A DNA stretch of 64,000 nucleotides from assembly GCF_014697625.1 (NCBI RefSeq), contig NZ_JACJSG010000025.1:55783-119782 (forward strand). Direction: 5' to 3'. Position 1 is the first letter of the stretch, and each line of letters opens with the position of its first letter. Positions 1 to 8,930 of this stretch are shown here, one piece after another. The translations under genes were made by a program, and so were the position numbers. The notes under the pieces were generated by a model that was not told where the DNA came from, made no database searches, and was given only the letters and a program-made list of their open reading frames with translations. The DNA is from Anabaena azotica FACHB-119 (GTDB lineage: Bacteria > Cyanobacteriota > Cyanobacteriia > Cyanobacteriales > Nostocaceae).

Positions 1-122
1 ACATAAGACCTGATAGGCATGAGTCTAAAGGGCGGTTGCAAAAAACCCTTAAGGGAAGGAAACAGAAACCTAAATCGTGAGGTTTAGGAATCACCGCACT
101 TTTAGGGCGGTGAGGATGTCAA
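1..122 (+). mobile_element. Right-end tail of an IS200/IS605-type (TnpB) element
   Basis: This non-coding stretch ends in a hairpin (stem CACCG/CGGTG, about 92-112) followed by GAGGATGTCA. The same layout, GAATC, a 5-bp stem, then GAG-N-ATGTCA, recurs at 28678-28710 on the plus strand and on the minus strand at 63889-63922. A shared CATAAGAC block lies upstream here (2-9) and in the right-edge copy. Structured right ends with this layout are typical of TnpB-bearing elements, where the right end also forms the guide-RNA scaffold. The body of the element would lie left of the window. Family assignment is inferred from the shared layout only. Confidence 0.55.
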
Positions 123-410
123 TATCTAGAATTTACGCAAATAAGCCCCAAAATATGGAATATGGCTTAAACTATACACAAAAATAATAGTATTTAGGAA
201 TTGGGGACTAGGGACTGGGAAGAGGTCAGTTGATGATTATACTGCAACAGTCCACAAATAAAGCATAAAAATGCTGATTTTTCAATCCCCAATCCCCAAT
301 TCCCAATCCCCAGTCTCCAGCCTCTAATTCCCAGTTCAAGCCGCCTAGGTGCGTGAGTTTTGGATCGGGAGTCAGCAAGAAAAAATTCGAGTGAGTCACA
401 AGGAGTGGCA
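123..410. repeat. Non-coding spacer with GGGGATTGGGA-type tandem repeats
   Basis: I see no gene here. Positions about 195-335 consist of degenerate short repeats of the type CCCAATCCCCA, read as GGGGATTGGGA on the other strand. They create long but low-complexity open frames on the minus strand, which I reject as genes. The stretch separates the IS tail from the serine hydrolase. Confidence 0.6.
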
Positions 411-1925
411 GTGTCAGAGTCAGGTGACAAACTAAGAGATTTCTCGCGGCGACAACCCACCAATCGCCGCCAGCGATCGCGTAAGGTGCAGAAACCAGAA
501 CCGAAAAAAGCGAAACTACCAAATCAACAGCGTGGGGTTACGGGAGGGGCATTAGTAGCCCGTTCTCCTAATTTTGTGCCTGCGCCTGTTGTGGCTGGGC
601 GCAAACCAAGGCAGGGCTTGGTGATGCCCAGTGCAGTCAAACCCATGCCCACAGTTAAAGGTCAAATTCCCCCTTACAACCCTAATAATGTAAAACTCAG
701 AACAGTAAGAGTGACCAACCAGCCGATGTCGCCCCAATTCGGTAGACGAGTATCACGCAAGACGCGGTTAAAACCAATGGCGAGAGCGATTTTGTATGGT
801 ATTAGGTTATTAATTATCGGTGTTGGTATTGGTGCGATCGTCGGTACAGTTTTGTCGGTGTTAGACCCTGCAAATCGCATGGCTCCCACTTCTACTACAT
901 CCAACCCTAATAATACAGCGCCAACTCCAGCAAAACCTACTCCTAATCAAGCAGCTGGTTTATTCTTAACTCAGGAAATCACATCTCTCAAGACTATTGT
1001 GCAAGAACTGGCTACTGCCAATCCCAACCTCACCCCCGGAGTCTTCTTGATAGATTTAGAGACTGGTGGTTATGTAGATGTGAATGCAGGTAGCAGTTCG
1101 CCAGCCGCTAGCACAATTAAAATCCCGATTCTGGTTGCTTTCTTTCAAGATGTGGATGCAGGCAAGATTCGCTTAGATGAAATGCTGACGATGCAGCAGG
1201 AAATGGTGGCTGGAGGTTCAGGAAATTTTCAATACAAAAAAGTTGGCACTCAGTATGCTGCTTTAGAAGTCGCCACGAAGATGATTACTATTAGCGACAA
1301 CACAGCAACTAATATGCTGATTGCCCGACTCGGAGGTATGGAAGCACTCAATGAGCGTTTTCGTAGTTGGGGATTAACTAGTACAGCTATTCGCAATCAA
1401 TTGCCGGATTTACAAGGGACAAACACCACCAGTCCCAAAGAATTGGGGAATCTGATGGCGATGGTGAGTCAGGGGAATCTCGTGAGTATGCGATCGCGTG
1501 ATCAAATTCTGGATATTATGCGTCAGACAGAGCGCGATAATCTCCTCCCCTCCGGCTTAGGTGCAGGGGCTAGAGTATATCACAAAACTGGCGATATTGG
1601 TACTATGTTGGCAGATGCAGGTTTAATTGATACTCCCACCGGAAAGCGTTATGTAGTCGCTGTCATGGTACAACGCCCCAATAATGACCCCCGCGCCGAA
1701 AAACTCATCAGTTCAATTTCCCGTGCTGCTTACCAACAGTTTACTCAGAGTGAGCCGACACCGAGCAACACCACCAGTAATTTACCGCCAACAGGTTATC
1801 CATCGCCAACTGTAACTTCTCCTGTACCCAATACACCCATAAATCCAGCTATTGCGCCTCCTGTCTCCAACAACGGTGGTTATACACCTCCAGTGATGAA
1901 TCCCCAATATTACCCACCAAGATAA
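411..1925 (+). CDS. Class-A beta-lactamase-fold serine hydrolase, membrane-anchored
   Basis: This is a probable periplasmic serine hydrolase of the class-A beta-lactamase/PBP-like family. The three family motifs are all present: S-T-I-K (nucleophile Ser about 234), S-D-N (about 295) and K-T-G (about 392). The N-terminal ~100 residues are basic and low in complexity, followed by one membrane segment (about 125-150), a Pro/Thr linker, the catalytic domain and a Pro/Ser/Thr-rich tail. The frame is open from TTG 360, but GTG 411 is preceded by AAGGAG at a 5-base distance, so I chose 411 (504 aa). Cyanobacterial genomes carry several such proteins, and whether they cleave beta-lactams or act on the wall is unknown. 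It stands alone, followed by repeats. Confidence 0.85.
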   Translation: MSESGDKLRDFSRRQPTNRRQRSRKVQKPEPKKAKLPNQQRGVTGGALVARSPNFVPAPVVAGRKPRQGLVMPSAVKPMPTVKGQIPPYNPNNVKLRTVRVTNQPMSPQFGRRVSRKTRLKPMARAILYGIRLLIIGVGIGAIVGTVLSVLDPANRMAPTSTTSNPNNTAPTPAKPTPNQAAGLFLTQEITSLKTIVQELATANPNLTPGVFLIDLETGGYVDVNAGSSSPAASTIKIPILVAFFQDVDAGKIRLDEMLTMQQEMVAGGSGNFQYKKVGTQYAALEVATKMITISDNTATNMLIARLGGMEALNERFRSWGLTSTAIRNQLPDLQGTNTTSPKELGNLMAMVSQGNLVSMRSRDQILDIMRQTERDNLLPSGLGAGARVYHKTGDIGTMLADAGLIDTPTGKRYVVAVMVQRPNNDPRAEKLISSISRAAYQQFTQSEPTPSNTTSNLPPTGYPSPTVTSPVPNTPINPAIAPPVSNNGGYTPPVMNPQYYPPR

Positions 1926-2066
1926 TTTGGGAACTGGGGACGAATCAATTCAAAATTCGCGCATTCAAAATTCGCGCATTAAAGAATTGTTACTCTTGCC
2001 TCCTAACTATGGACTGTTGACTATGGACTATGGACTAATGACTAATGACTAATGACTAATAACTTT
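1926..2066. repeat. Short tandem repeats between the hydrolase and Psb28-like genes
   Basis: The spacer holds two copies of a TTCAAAATTCGCGCA unit (about 1950-1980), found again at about 2441-2471. A run of ACTAATG heptamers (about 2034-2060) follows. The heptamers carry ATG triplets that extend the next gene's frame upstream. Confidence 0.7.
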
Positions 2067-2435
2067 ATGACAGCTACTAGCCCCTCAATTCAGTTTTTCG
2101 CAGGAATTTATGAAGAACTAAGTAATGTAAGTTTGCGGCGAGAGGTGAGGACAGGTAAACGCATCGTGATGATGAAGTTTGCCCAACTCAAAGCCATAGA
2201 AGGATTCAACAGTTTTACTAAACAATCATTAAATTCTTTGCTGCTAACTGACGAAGAAGGTGAAATAAATGTTACACCTTCTTCCACCAGATTTATTTTT
2301 GGCGGAGACGAAGGGGACGAATTGCAGGGAGTAGAGTGCAAATTTGAGGTGGAACGTGAGGATCATTGGGAGCGCTTTATGCGCTTTATGCACCGCTACG
2401 CCGAGGCTAATGGTATGGAATATGGTGAAAAATAA
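2067..2435 (+). CDS. psb28: Photosystem II assembly protein Psb28 family (Psb28-2-like)
   Basis: This is a small soluble factor that binds photosystem II assembly intermediates at the thylakoid. The C-terminal half carries the family signature: L-L-T-D-E-E-G-E-I, then a strand-rich stretch, then W-E-R-F-M-R-F-M-x-R-Y-A-E-A-N-G-M near the end. The N-terminal half (P-S-I-Q-F-F-A-G-I-Y-E-E-L) differs from the canonical Psb28 start, so I place it with the divergent second paralogue (Psb28-2). An in-frame ATG at 2052 lies inside a heptamer repeat. ATG 2067 gives a more natural start (M-T-A-T-S-P-S-I-Q) and 122 aa. It appears monocistronic. Confidence 0.85.
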   Translation: MTATSPSIQFFAGIYEELSNVSLRREVRTGKRIVMMKFAQLKAIEGFNSFTKQSLNSLLLTDEEGEINVTPSSTRFIFGGDEGDELQGVECKFEVEREDHWERFMRFMHRYAEANGMEYGEK

Positions 2436-2687
2436 CAATTCAAAATTCGCGCATTCAAAATTCGCGCATTAAAGAAATTTTGCCTACGGCACGCTACGCG
2501 AACAGTCAGGGATTTAAACCCCGACTGAAACTGATAGTACGTATAGAAGTAGGGGTCTTAAATTCATATCTTGCACCTTCTCAATAAGCAGGTGGTGGGC
2601 AATGCCCACCCTACGACATAATAAGCTTTTGGGACTGTTATTTTGTCAATAAGAGAGTGGTGCAAGATTTGAGTAAACCCTTTTATT
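2436..2687. other. Intergenic spacer with small palindromes
   Basis: No gene is visible. It holds a second set of TTCAAAATTCGCGCA repeats (about 2441-2471) and a perfect GGTGGGC-AAT-GCCCACC hairpin at 2594-2610, a motif common in repeat-rich Nostoc spacers. Related GCCCACC fragments recur near 60605-60640. Confidence 0.5.
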
Positions 2688-2816
2688 TAGGATAAATCAA
2701 GGTTTGTAGTAAGGACTTTAGTCCTTTTCCCCGGACTAAAGTCCTTACTACGAACTCAATTGTAATAACCTTACATTACTTAATATAGTTTGGTTTATTT
2801 TCGACCGCATACTTAT
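2688..2816. repeat. Palindromic repeat (AAGGACTTTAGTCC family), copy 1
   Basis: A central long inverted repeat (GTAGTAAGGACTTTAGTCC and its complement, about 2706-2753) is followed by ACATTACTTAA and a TTTATTTTCGACC end. Copies of the same layout lie at 11745-11867 and, in the opposite orientation, 48725-48868. A core-only version lies at 53556-53728. It has no coding potential. Confidence 0.7.
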
Positions 2817-3142
2817 AGCTAGGGTTTCTCGTACTGATACACCCTATATTCTGCATATTTTTATCATATAAATCTGTGCGTCCCTACAGTCGATTCATGT
2901 ATTAGATACATTTTTAGAAATAGTATAAAACATCTTTACTAATACAAATATTGAGAAAATATTACAATATTTGCCGCAATATAAAGTCAAAATTAGTCCG
3001 ATACAATCCTTAATAAATAATTCATGCCTTTGTCATAACTCTGCCATGAAGCTGTCAATTAGACGTGTGATGCTATAGCTCATGATTGATTTACAGGTTC
3101 ACTCGAATCTACCAAGAAGAGTTAATTAATGCACAAGCTCTA
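2817..3142. other. AT-rich intergenic stretch, nothing recognised
   Basis: I see no open frame of note, no RNA gene and no clear repeat here. It lies well upstream of the peptidoglycan-binding gene and could carry regulatory sequence, but I cannot point to any. Confidence 0.4.
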
Positions 3143-3284
3143 ATATCATGTCCGCTTAATCACTTATCATATCTTCGGGGTTGGTAATTGGTAATTGCTA
3201 ATGGTAGAAAACAATTACCTATTAGCTATTACCCATTACCGACCAAAACAACCATATTATAAGTAATTAGCCGAACTTGATATA
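3143..3284. mobile_element. MITE-like element, AATATCATGTCCGC termini, copy 1
   Basis: The left end reads AATATCATGTCCGCTTAAT and the right end reads AGTAATTAGCCGAACTTGATAT, an imperfect inverted repeat. The interior holds TTGGTAATTGG/CCATTACC-type repeats. Copies with the same termini are at 16844-16960 and 55947-56095. It is non-coding and presumably moved by a transposase encoded elsewhere. Confidence 0.6.
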
Positions 3285-3466
3285 AGAGTTTGTTGTAGAA
3301 GTATTTTGCTGTGTTTTTAGACATCTATTGATATTGCCTATGCTTCCTGAAAAAGGGGAATCTCAAAGGTTGTGCTAGCAACAAACAGACTTTTAAGACA
3401 TTCTCTAACTAACATGACTCTTCAAATGAAACTGGTAATTGTTTAATCTCAAAAAGGAACAAACAT

Positions 3467-3868
3467 ATGAATTGGAAAGTAATTGCATTAGTACCTGCTC
3501 TAACTCTAGCTACTGCTTTACCTGGATACTCTTTAACAAAGGATAAAAACCATCATCCAACTACCGCTACCCATGCGGCGCAAGTTAGCCAACCGAGTCA
3601 TACAATGAAAATAGCTAACTCTCTGCACAAGACTAATATCAAGGATGAGTCTAGTACAGCAGGACGCGATCGCGCCATTACTATAGGTAGTAGAGGAGAA
3701 GCAGTAAGAAATGCTCAAAGTTTGTTAAAGCAGCGAGGATTCTATACTGCAAGTATCAATGGTGTTTTTGATCAAAAGACACGCGCCGCAGTAATGAAGT
3801 TTCAAAAGTCTAAAGGATTAAGAGCAGACGGAGTTCTCGGTAGTAAAACTTTAGCCGCTCTTAGATAA
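3467..3868 (+). CDS. Exported peptidoglycan-binding domain protein
   Basis: The 133-aa protein has a short basic start and hydrophobic core (residues 1-22) that look like a Sec signal peptide. A polar linker follows, then one PG_binding_1 domain from about residue 75 to the end (G-S-R-G-E-A-V-R-N-A-Q-S-L-L, then D-G-V-L-G-S-K-T-L). No catalytic domain is attached, so it probably only binds the cell wall. AAGGA at about 3453-3457 supports the ATG start. It converges on pstB, with a shared hairpin between them. Confidence 0.85.
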   Translation: MNWKVIALVPALTLATALPGYSLTKDKNHHPTTATHAAQVSQPSHTMKIANSLHKTNIKDESSTAGRDRAITIGSRGEAVRNAQSLLKQRGFYTASINGVFDQKTRAAVMKFQKSKGLRADGVLGSKTLAALR

Positions 3869-3879
3869 TACCAATGCAC

Positions 3880-3910
3880 AATTCGCAATACCAGTGGGGT
3901 ATTGCGAATT
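3880..3910. terminator. Bidirectional hairpin between the PG-binding gene and pstB
   Basis: A perfect 13-bp stem, AATTCGCAATACC and its complement, has a 5-base loop and sits 12 bases after one stop codon and 5 before the other of two convergent genes. It lacks a clear U tract, so the terminator role is inferred from its placement. Confidence 0.55.
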
Positions 3911-3914
3911 AGTA

Positions 3915-4745
3915 TTAACCGAAGCGTCCACTGATATATTCTTGTGCTTCTTTAGTGTGAGGAGAGTTGAACATTTGTGCAGTGGGGCTAAATTCTACTA
4001 GTTTACCGCGACGTTTACCACCTGCATCTATTTCTGTATTGAAGAAGGCTGTCCAATCTGCCACTCTAGAGGCTTGCTGCATATTATGTGTTACTATAAT
4101 TATGGTGTATTGCTCCTTGAGTTCTAGGCAGAGTTCTTCTACTTGACTTGTGGAAATAGGGTCAAGTGCAGAACAGGGTTCATCCATTAATAATACATCT
4201 GGTTTCATGGCGATCGCTCTGGCAATGCAGAGTCGTTGTTGTTGTCCACCAGATAATGCAGTACCTTTCTCCTTAAGTTTATCTTTGACTTCATCCCAAA
4301 TAGCGGCGCGTCTGAGGGAATTTTCAACTAATTCATCAATATTCCCTTTATAACCGTTCGCACGGGGGCCAAAGGCAATATTTTCATAGATTGATTTGGG
4401 AAAAGGATTTGGTCTTTGAAACACCATTCCTACTTGACGGCGTAGTTTCACCGCGTTAACTTTGGAGTCGTAAATATTGCGATCGCGGTAATGTAACCTA
4501 CCCTCTACCTTAGCACCTGGAATCAAATCATTCATCCGATTGAAGCAACGTAGCAGGGTACTTTTACCACATCCCGAAGGCCCAATAAAAGCAACGATTT
4601 GTTTCTCAGGGATTTGTAAATAGACATCTACAAGTGCTAACAATCCCCCATAATATACTTTCACTCCTTCCACATTAAATACACTATTACTTTGCTCTAT
4701 TGTGGCGCTATCTGATTGACTTCTACCGTTGCTGCTATAGGGCAT
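3915..4745 (-). CDS. pstB: Phosphate ABC transporter ATP-binding protein PstB
   Basis: This is the cytoplasmic ATPase that powers high-affinity phosphate import through PstC/PstA. It shows Walker A (G-P-S-G-C-G-K-S-T), the Q-loop region, the ABC signature L-S-G-G-Q-Q-Q-R, and Walker B (V-L-L-M-D-E-P-C-S-A-L-D-P). The length of 276 aa is normal for PstB. The first ~25 residues are a polar extension before the ABC domain. It is the last gene of pstS-pstC-pstA-pstB, 50 bases after pstA. Confidence 0.96.
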   Translation of the reverse strand: MPYSSNGRSQSDSATIEQSNSVFNVEGVKVYYGGLLALVDVYLQIPEKQIVAFIGPSGCGKSTLLRCFNRMNDLIPGAKVEGRLHYRDRNIYDSKVNAVKLRRQVGMVFQRPNPFPKSIYENIAFGPRANGYKGNIDELVENSLRRAAIWDEVKDKLKEKGTALSGGQQQRLCIARAIAMKPDVLLMDEPCSALDPISTSQVEELCLELKEQYTIIIVTHNMQQASRVADWTAFFNTEIDAGGKRRGKLVEFSPTAQMFNSPHTKEAQEYISGRFG

Positions 4746-4795
4746 TTTGCAATTCTCCTAGTATGTATAGATCCCTGGTTAATAAAAAAATCCAA

Positions 4796-5695
4796 TTAAT
4801 GGATAATGAAGCGTTGTCTAATATAAATGGCTACACCATTTAAAACTAAAATTAAGAGTAACAACGCAATAATTGTTGCTGCTGCTGCGTTAGCAAAACC
4901 TGGTTCTGGACGAGTAATGTAACTGTAGATTTGAATAGGTAAGGCCATGAATCTTTGGAATAAACCAGGATTAAATGTGAGAAAACCTACAGCACCAACC
5001 ACAATTAAAGAAGCTGCATCACCAATAGCGCGGGATATAGAAATAATGACTCCGGTGAGGATACCAGGGACAGCATAGGGTATGACATGGCTACTAATAG
5101 TTTTCCACTTGGTAGCGCCTAACCCGTAGGACGCAAATCTTAAGGAATTGGGAACAGCGCGAATTGCTTCCCTAGCCGTGACAATAATTACTGGTAAAGA
5201 CAGTAAAGATAGAGTCAACGCACCAGAAATTAAAGCAGGCCCAAACCCCAGCAAGTAATTAAAAACACCTAAACCCAGAAGTCCATAAACAATAGAAGGT
5301 ACTCCTGCTAAGTTGCTGATATTAATCTCAATAATGGTTGTCCACCAATTTCGAGCTGCATACTCTTCTAAATATAAAGCGGCTCCTACACCAATGGGAA
5401 CTGTGACTAAAATTACCACAATTCCTAAGATAATGCTGCTGATAATTGCCGGACGTATACCACCTTGCTCAGGAAAACGTGAAGGGGTTTGGGTTAAAAA
5501 CCCAGGCGTTAAAAACCTAGCTAACCCATCTCGAAGAATGTCGTAAAGCAGCAATACTAGGACGAATAAACCGACTAATAAGCCTAATAAAAAAAGTATT
5601 TCAAATACCTTGCCTATAACTTCTCTCTTTTCAATATTATCAGTAAATTCTGTTGGAGAATCGAGATCATCATCTCGTTGATAATTTGTAGCCAT
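4796..5695 (-). CDS. pstA: Phosphate ABC transporter permease PstA
   Basis: This is one of the two membrane channel subunits of the phosphate importer. About six membrane segments are visible. The BPD_transp_1 coupling region (E-A-I-R-A-V-P-N-S-L-R-F-A-S-Y-G-L-G-A-T-K) is in the middle of the chain. The protein is 299 aa with a ~30-residue polar N-terminus. It starts 5 bases after the pstC stop, so the two are surely co-transcribed and probably translationally linked. Confidence 0.95.
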   Translation of the reverse strand: MATNYQRDDDLDSPTEFTDNIEKREVIGKVFEILFLLGLLVGLFVLVLLLYDILRDGLARFLTPGFLTQTPSRFPEQGGIRPAIISSIILGIVVILVTVPIGVGAALYLEEYAARNWWTTIIEINISNLAGVPSIVYGLLGLGVFNYLLGFGPALISGALTLSLLSLPVIIVTAREAIRAVPNSLRFASYGLGATKWKTISSHVIPYAVPGILTGVIISISRAIGDAASLIVVGAVGFLTFNPGLFQRFMALPIQIYSYITRPEPGFANAAAATIIALLLLILVLNGVAIYIRQRFIIH

Positions 5696-5700
5696 AACTA

Positions 5701-6657
5701 TTAGTCGTACTTTTCTTTAAAACGATTAGCAACCCAGTAACTTATAATATTTAAAGCTAGGGTAATGACAAACAAAAGAGCGCCTACGGCATATAAAGTC
5801 TGATAATTAAGACTACCACGGGGACTATCTCCACCCGAAATTTGTGCCATGTAGGCTGTCATTGTTTCTACAGATTCTGCGAAGTTTATAGTGATTTTCG
5901 GTTGTTGTCCAGCCGCAATTACAACTGTCATCGTCTCACCCACGGCGCGAGAAACACCGAGAATAATTGAAGCGATAATTCCCGAAAGTGCTGCTGGAAG
6001 CACAACTCTAAAAATAGCTTCGAGCTTAGTAATACCTAACGCATAAGCACCTTCTCGCAAAGAACGGGGAACTGCTTGAATAGCATCTAAACTAATAGAA
6101 CCAACGGTAGGGGTGATCATTACTCCCATCATTAAGCCTGCACTTAAGGCGTTGAATAATTCTAGAGGAACCACATTTCGTAGTAATGGGGTGACAAATA
6201 ATAGGGCGAAATAACCATAGACTACAGTTGGTATCCCCGATAAAAGTTCTACTGCTGGACGTAAAATTGCTGCTACTTTGGGTTGAGCATATTCACTTAA
6301 ATAAATTGCCGAAGATAAGCCTAACGGAATAGCAACAGCCATGGCGATCGCAGTTGTTAAAAACGTACCATTAATCAAAGGCCAAACGCCAAAGTGTCTA
6401 TTAGCAAACAGTGGTGTCCACTTGGTATCAAGGAAGAATTCGGCAAAAGAAACTTGTTGAAAAAATGCAAATGCCTCCTGAAATATTATTAATATAATTC
6501 CAAAAGTAGTTAAAACAGAAACTAAAGCACAGGCAAATAAAATTCCGGCAATAATCTTTTCTAGAATATCTTCTGAGGCGTTTTTTTCTAGCTGATGTCT
6601 AGATGTTTGATATGAATCTTCCTGAATATTCCTACTGCTCATAATAATTTTTTTCAA
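5701..6657 (-). CDS. pstC: Phosphate ABC transporter permease PstC
   Basis: This is the partner permease to PstA. It has a polar N-terminus, then about six membrane segments. The coupling motif E-G-A-Y-A-L-G-I-T-K and the preceding A-V-P-R-S-L-R are clear. The frame opens at 6657 (M-K-K-I-I-M-S-S-R-N), and an in-frame ATG at 6642 (M-S-S-R-N) is an alternative. The gene lies 11 bases after pstS and 5 before pstA, in one operon. Length 318 aa. Confidence 0.95.
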   Translation of the reverse strand: MKKIIMSSRNIQEDSYQTSRHQLEKNASEDILEKIIAGILFACALVSVLTTFGIILIIFQEAFAFFQQVSFAEFFLDTKWTPLFANRHFGVWPLINGTFLTTAIAMAVAIPLGLSSAIYLSEYAQPKVAAILRPAVELLSGIPTVVYGYFALLFVTPLLRNVVPLELFNALSAGLMMGVMITPTVGSISLDAIQAVPRSLREGAYALGITKLEAIFRVVLPAALSGIIASIILGVSRAVGETMTVVIAAGQQPKITINFAESVETMTAYMAQISGGDSPRGSLNYQTLYAVGALLFVITLALNIISYWVANRFKEKYD

Positions 6658-6668
6658 TCAAGCTTAAT

Positions 6669-7670
6669 TTAAATAAAGTTTGTGATTGGTTCCCCAGGTT
6701 TAGCTTTTTTAAACTTTGTCCCAGTTTCACCTTTAGCCAATTTTTGTTTCACTTTGAGGTAAGCTTCATCTGGAAGCGCAACATAACCAACGCTATCTAC
6801 CCATTTCCAAGAATTATCTAAATAAAAATCTACGAACTCTTTGACTGCTGGTTTATTATCTAAAGATTTTTTACTGACATAAATGAATAAAGGACGAGAC
6901 AAAGGTGTGTATATATTTTTAACGACATTATCTATAGGAACTGGTTTTTCACACTTTCCTGTCGCACCTTCTACAGCCACTAAATTGAGCTTGTCTTGGT
7001 TTTGAATGTAATAAGATATGCCTACATAACCCAAAGCTGTAACATCCCCTGATACGCCTTGTACAAGTAGATTTTGATTGTGGCTGGGAGTATAATCTGT
7101 GCGGCCGTTCTTAGCTTTGCCAGTCACAGCTTGAGTCATATAATCAAATGTGCCTGTATCAGAAGCCGGAGCATACAACTTGAGTTTTTGATTAGGAAAC
7201 TTAGGGTTAACTTGATTCCAATTCAAAATTTTACCATCTGATTTCGCACTCCAAATTTTATCTAATTCTTTAATAGTTAGACATTTAGCAAAGTTGTTCT
7301 GACGGTTAGCAATCACCGCTATCCCATCTAAACCTATGGGTAACTCTATAAATGCAATATTCTTATTCTGACACTTTTTGATTTCTTCATCTCTAATAGT
7401 ACGAGATGCCCCAACAATATCAATATCGCCATTACAAAACTTACTAATACCGCCACCAGTTCCACTTGAAGCTACACTCACTTGAGCGTCAGGTTTAATT
7501 TTACCGTATTCTTCTGCAACCGCTAGAGAAATGGGAAAACCAACAGCCGCACCATCAATACTTACTTGATTTCTTAATTCTTGTCCACTGTTACAAGCGG
7601 TGATACTGCTGGCAATCAGCATTAAACTGGTGATGTAACAGCTTGAGTGGAATAGGCTAGGAAAGTTCAT
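6669..7670 (-). CDS. pstS: Phosphate-binding lipoprotein PstS (or SphX-type paralogue)
   Basis: This is the periplasmic phosphate receptor that delivers phosphate to PstC/PstA. The N-terminus carries a hydrophobic segment ending in a lipobox-like S-I-T-A-C (Cys about 26), so it is probably lipid-anchored. Family motifs include G-A-A-V-G-F-P near the start of the mature chain, S-S-G-T-G-G-G-I, and A-S-D-T-G-T-F-D in the ligand-binding part. The length of 333 aa is usual. Cyanobacteria often have both PstS and the related SphX, and I cannot tell these apart by eye. It heads the pst operon. I looked for Pho-box repeats in the 120-base leader and saw no convincing set. Confidence 0.9.
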   Translation of the reverse strand: MNFPSLFHSSCYITSLMLIASSITACNSGQELRNQVSIDGAAVGFPISLAVAEEYGKIKPDAQVSVASSGTGGGISKFCNGDIDIVGASRTIRDEEIKKCQNKNIAFIELPIGLDGIAVIANRQNNFAKCLTIKELDKIWSAKSDGKILNWNQVNPKFPNQKLKLYAPASDTGTFDYMTQAVTGKAKNGRTDYTPSHNQNLLVQGVSGDVTALGYVGISYYIQNQDKLNLVAVEGATGKCEKPVPIDNVVKNIYTPLSRPLFIYVSKKSLDNKPAVKEFVDFYLDNSWKWVDSVGYVALPDEAYLKVKQKLAKGETGTKFKKAKPGEPITNFI

Positions 7671-7790
7671 AATACCAATTCAAAATTCAAAATTACCAAA
7701 GCAAAACATAAGTTTATTCGCCGCATTTTTTTAACTTAAATTCTCAGGTTTTCTGTCGGCAATTGGGTACATTTCATGCAAATTAAAACT

Positions 7791-8930
7791 TCAGGCTTTT
7801 TTGGCTGCTTGCACTTGATCAAAAACTGCCCCATTAGCAAAAAACTTCTTTTCTATCAAATCCCAACCACCTAAATCTTGAGATGTAAATAAGGTATCAA
7901 TTTTAGGATATTTTGCCACTACCTCTTGGGTAACAGTGGGATTGACTGGACGATATTGTAGTTTAGCAAATTCGCGCTGTGCTTCTGTGGAGTATAAGAA
8001 ATCAACGAAGGCGGCTGCAACTTCTCTAGTACCGTGCTGATCAACGTTTTTATCTACTACAGCTATGGGATTATCTATAGAAATATTTACCTTTGGCACT
8101 GTATAAGGTAGTTCTGCCCCATTTTTTTTAGCCAAAGCTATTTCGTTTTCGTAGTTGATTAAGACATCGCCCTGATTTTTTTGGAAAAATAAATCGCTGG
8201 CTTCACGAGCATCTTTTGTGAGAATTGGCGTATTTTTATATACTTTTGTAATATAATTTAAGGCTGCCGTTTCATCGCCGCCTGTGAGAGTCACTGAACC
8301 CCACAATGCCAGAAATTCCCAAATGGCAATACCGGAGGTTTTGGGGTTAGCTGCAATTAATGTTACGCCGTCTTTTGCTAGGTCTTGCCAACTATTGATC
8401 CCTTTGGGGTTGCCTGCACGAGTAACGATCGCCGCAACTGATCTACTCACAATACCATTCCTTGGCGCTCTGTTCTCCCAACCTTCTTTAATCAAGCCAG
8501 CTTGCTGGATTTTTTTGACATCTAAAGGCAGTGCTAAGTGTACTATATCTGCTTGTTGTGTACCGACAATCACGGTTGCAGCTTGTGCGCCAGAACCTCC
8601 GTAACTCTGCTCAAAAGTTACGTTTTGATTATGTTCTTGCTTCCATTTTTGGACAAATTTAGGTATTATTTGGTCGTGAGCAGCTTTAGTGACTGAAAAA
8701 GAAACGAGCTTCAGCCTCACATCAGATTGTCCTGCATATCTGCTTTGCGAACAAGCTGCGATCGCTGTACTAAAAATAGCCCCCACCAACAACAAACTTA
8801 CAAAGCTGCGAACATTACGCGCCTTCAACCAACTTATAACTATGTGTCGGTAAACCCCTATAGGTGGCAAAATTTTCTCTACAATTAAATATCTTAACTG
8901 CGCTAGATGTTGCGACTTGCTCATCAGCAC
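7791..8930 (-). CDS. sbpA: Sulfate ABC transporter substrate-binding protein SbpA
   Basis: This periplasmic receptor binds sulfate or thiosulfate for the CysTWA importer. After a long N-terminus (~45 residues) comes a hydrophobic segment ending A-I-A-A-C, a possible lipobox. The mature domain has the family motifs L-V-S-F-S-V-T-K near its start, Q-S-Y-G-G-S-G-A-Q-A, V-N-Y/I-N-Y-E-N-E-type strands and the L-G-G-W stretch near the end. No cysT/cysW/cysA genes are adjacent, and instead it lies 120 bases upstream of pstS on the same strand. The start may be ATG 8930 or 8924. Confidence 0.93.
   Translation of the reverse strand: MLMSKSQHLAQLRYLIVEKILPPIGVYRHIVISWLKARNVRSFVSLLLVGAIFSTAIAACSQSRYAGQSDVRLKLVSFSVTKAAHDQIIPKFVQKWKQEHNQNVTFEQSYGGSGAQAATVIVGTQQADIVHLALPLDVKKIQQAGLIKEGWENRAPRNGIVSRSVAAIVTRAGNPKGINSWQDLAKDGVTLIAANPKTSGIAIWEFLALWGSVTLTGGDETAALNYITKVYKNTPILTKDAREASDLFFQKNQGDVLINYENEIALAKKNGAELPYTVPKVNISIDNPIAVVDKNVDQHGTREVAAAFVDFLYSTEAQREFAKLQYRPVNPTVTQEVVAKYPKIDTLFTSQDLGGWDLIEKKFFANGAVFDQVQAAKKA

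Noticed and set aside
7671..7790. Pho-box operator upstream of pstS
   Set aside because: I looked for spaced CTTAACCT-like repeats. Only isolated AACCT and TTAAGTTAA pieces are visible, not a convincing array.
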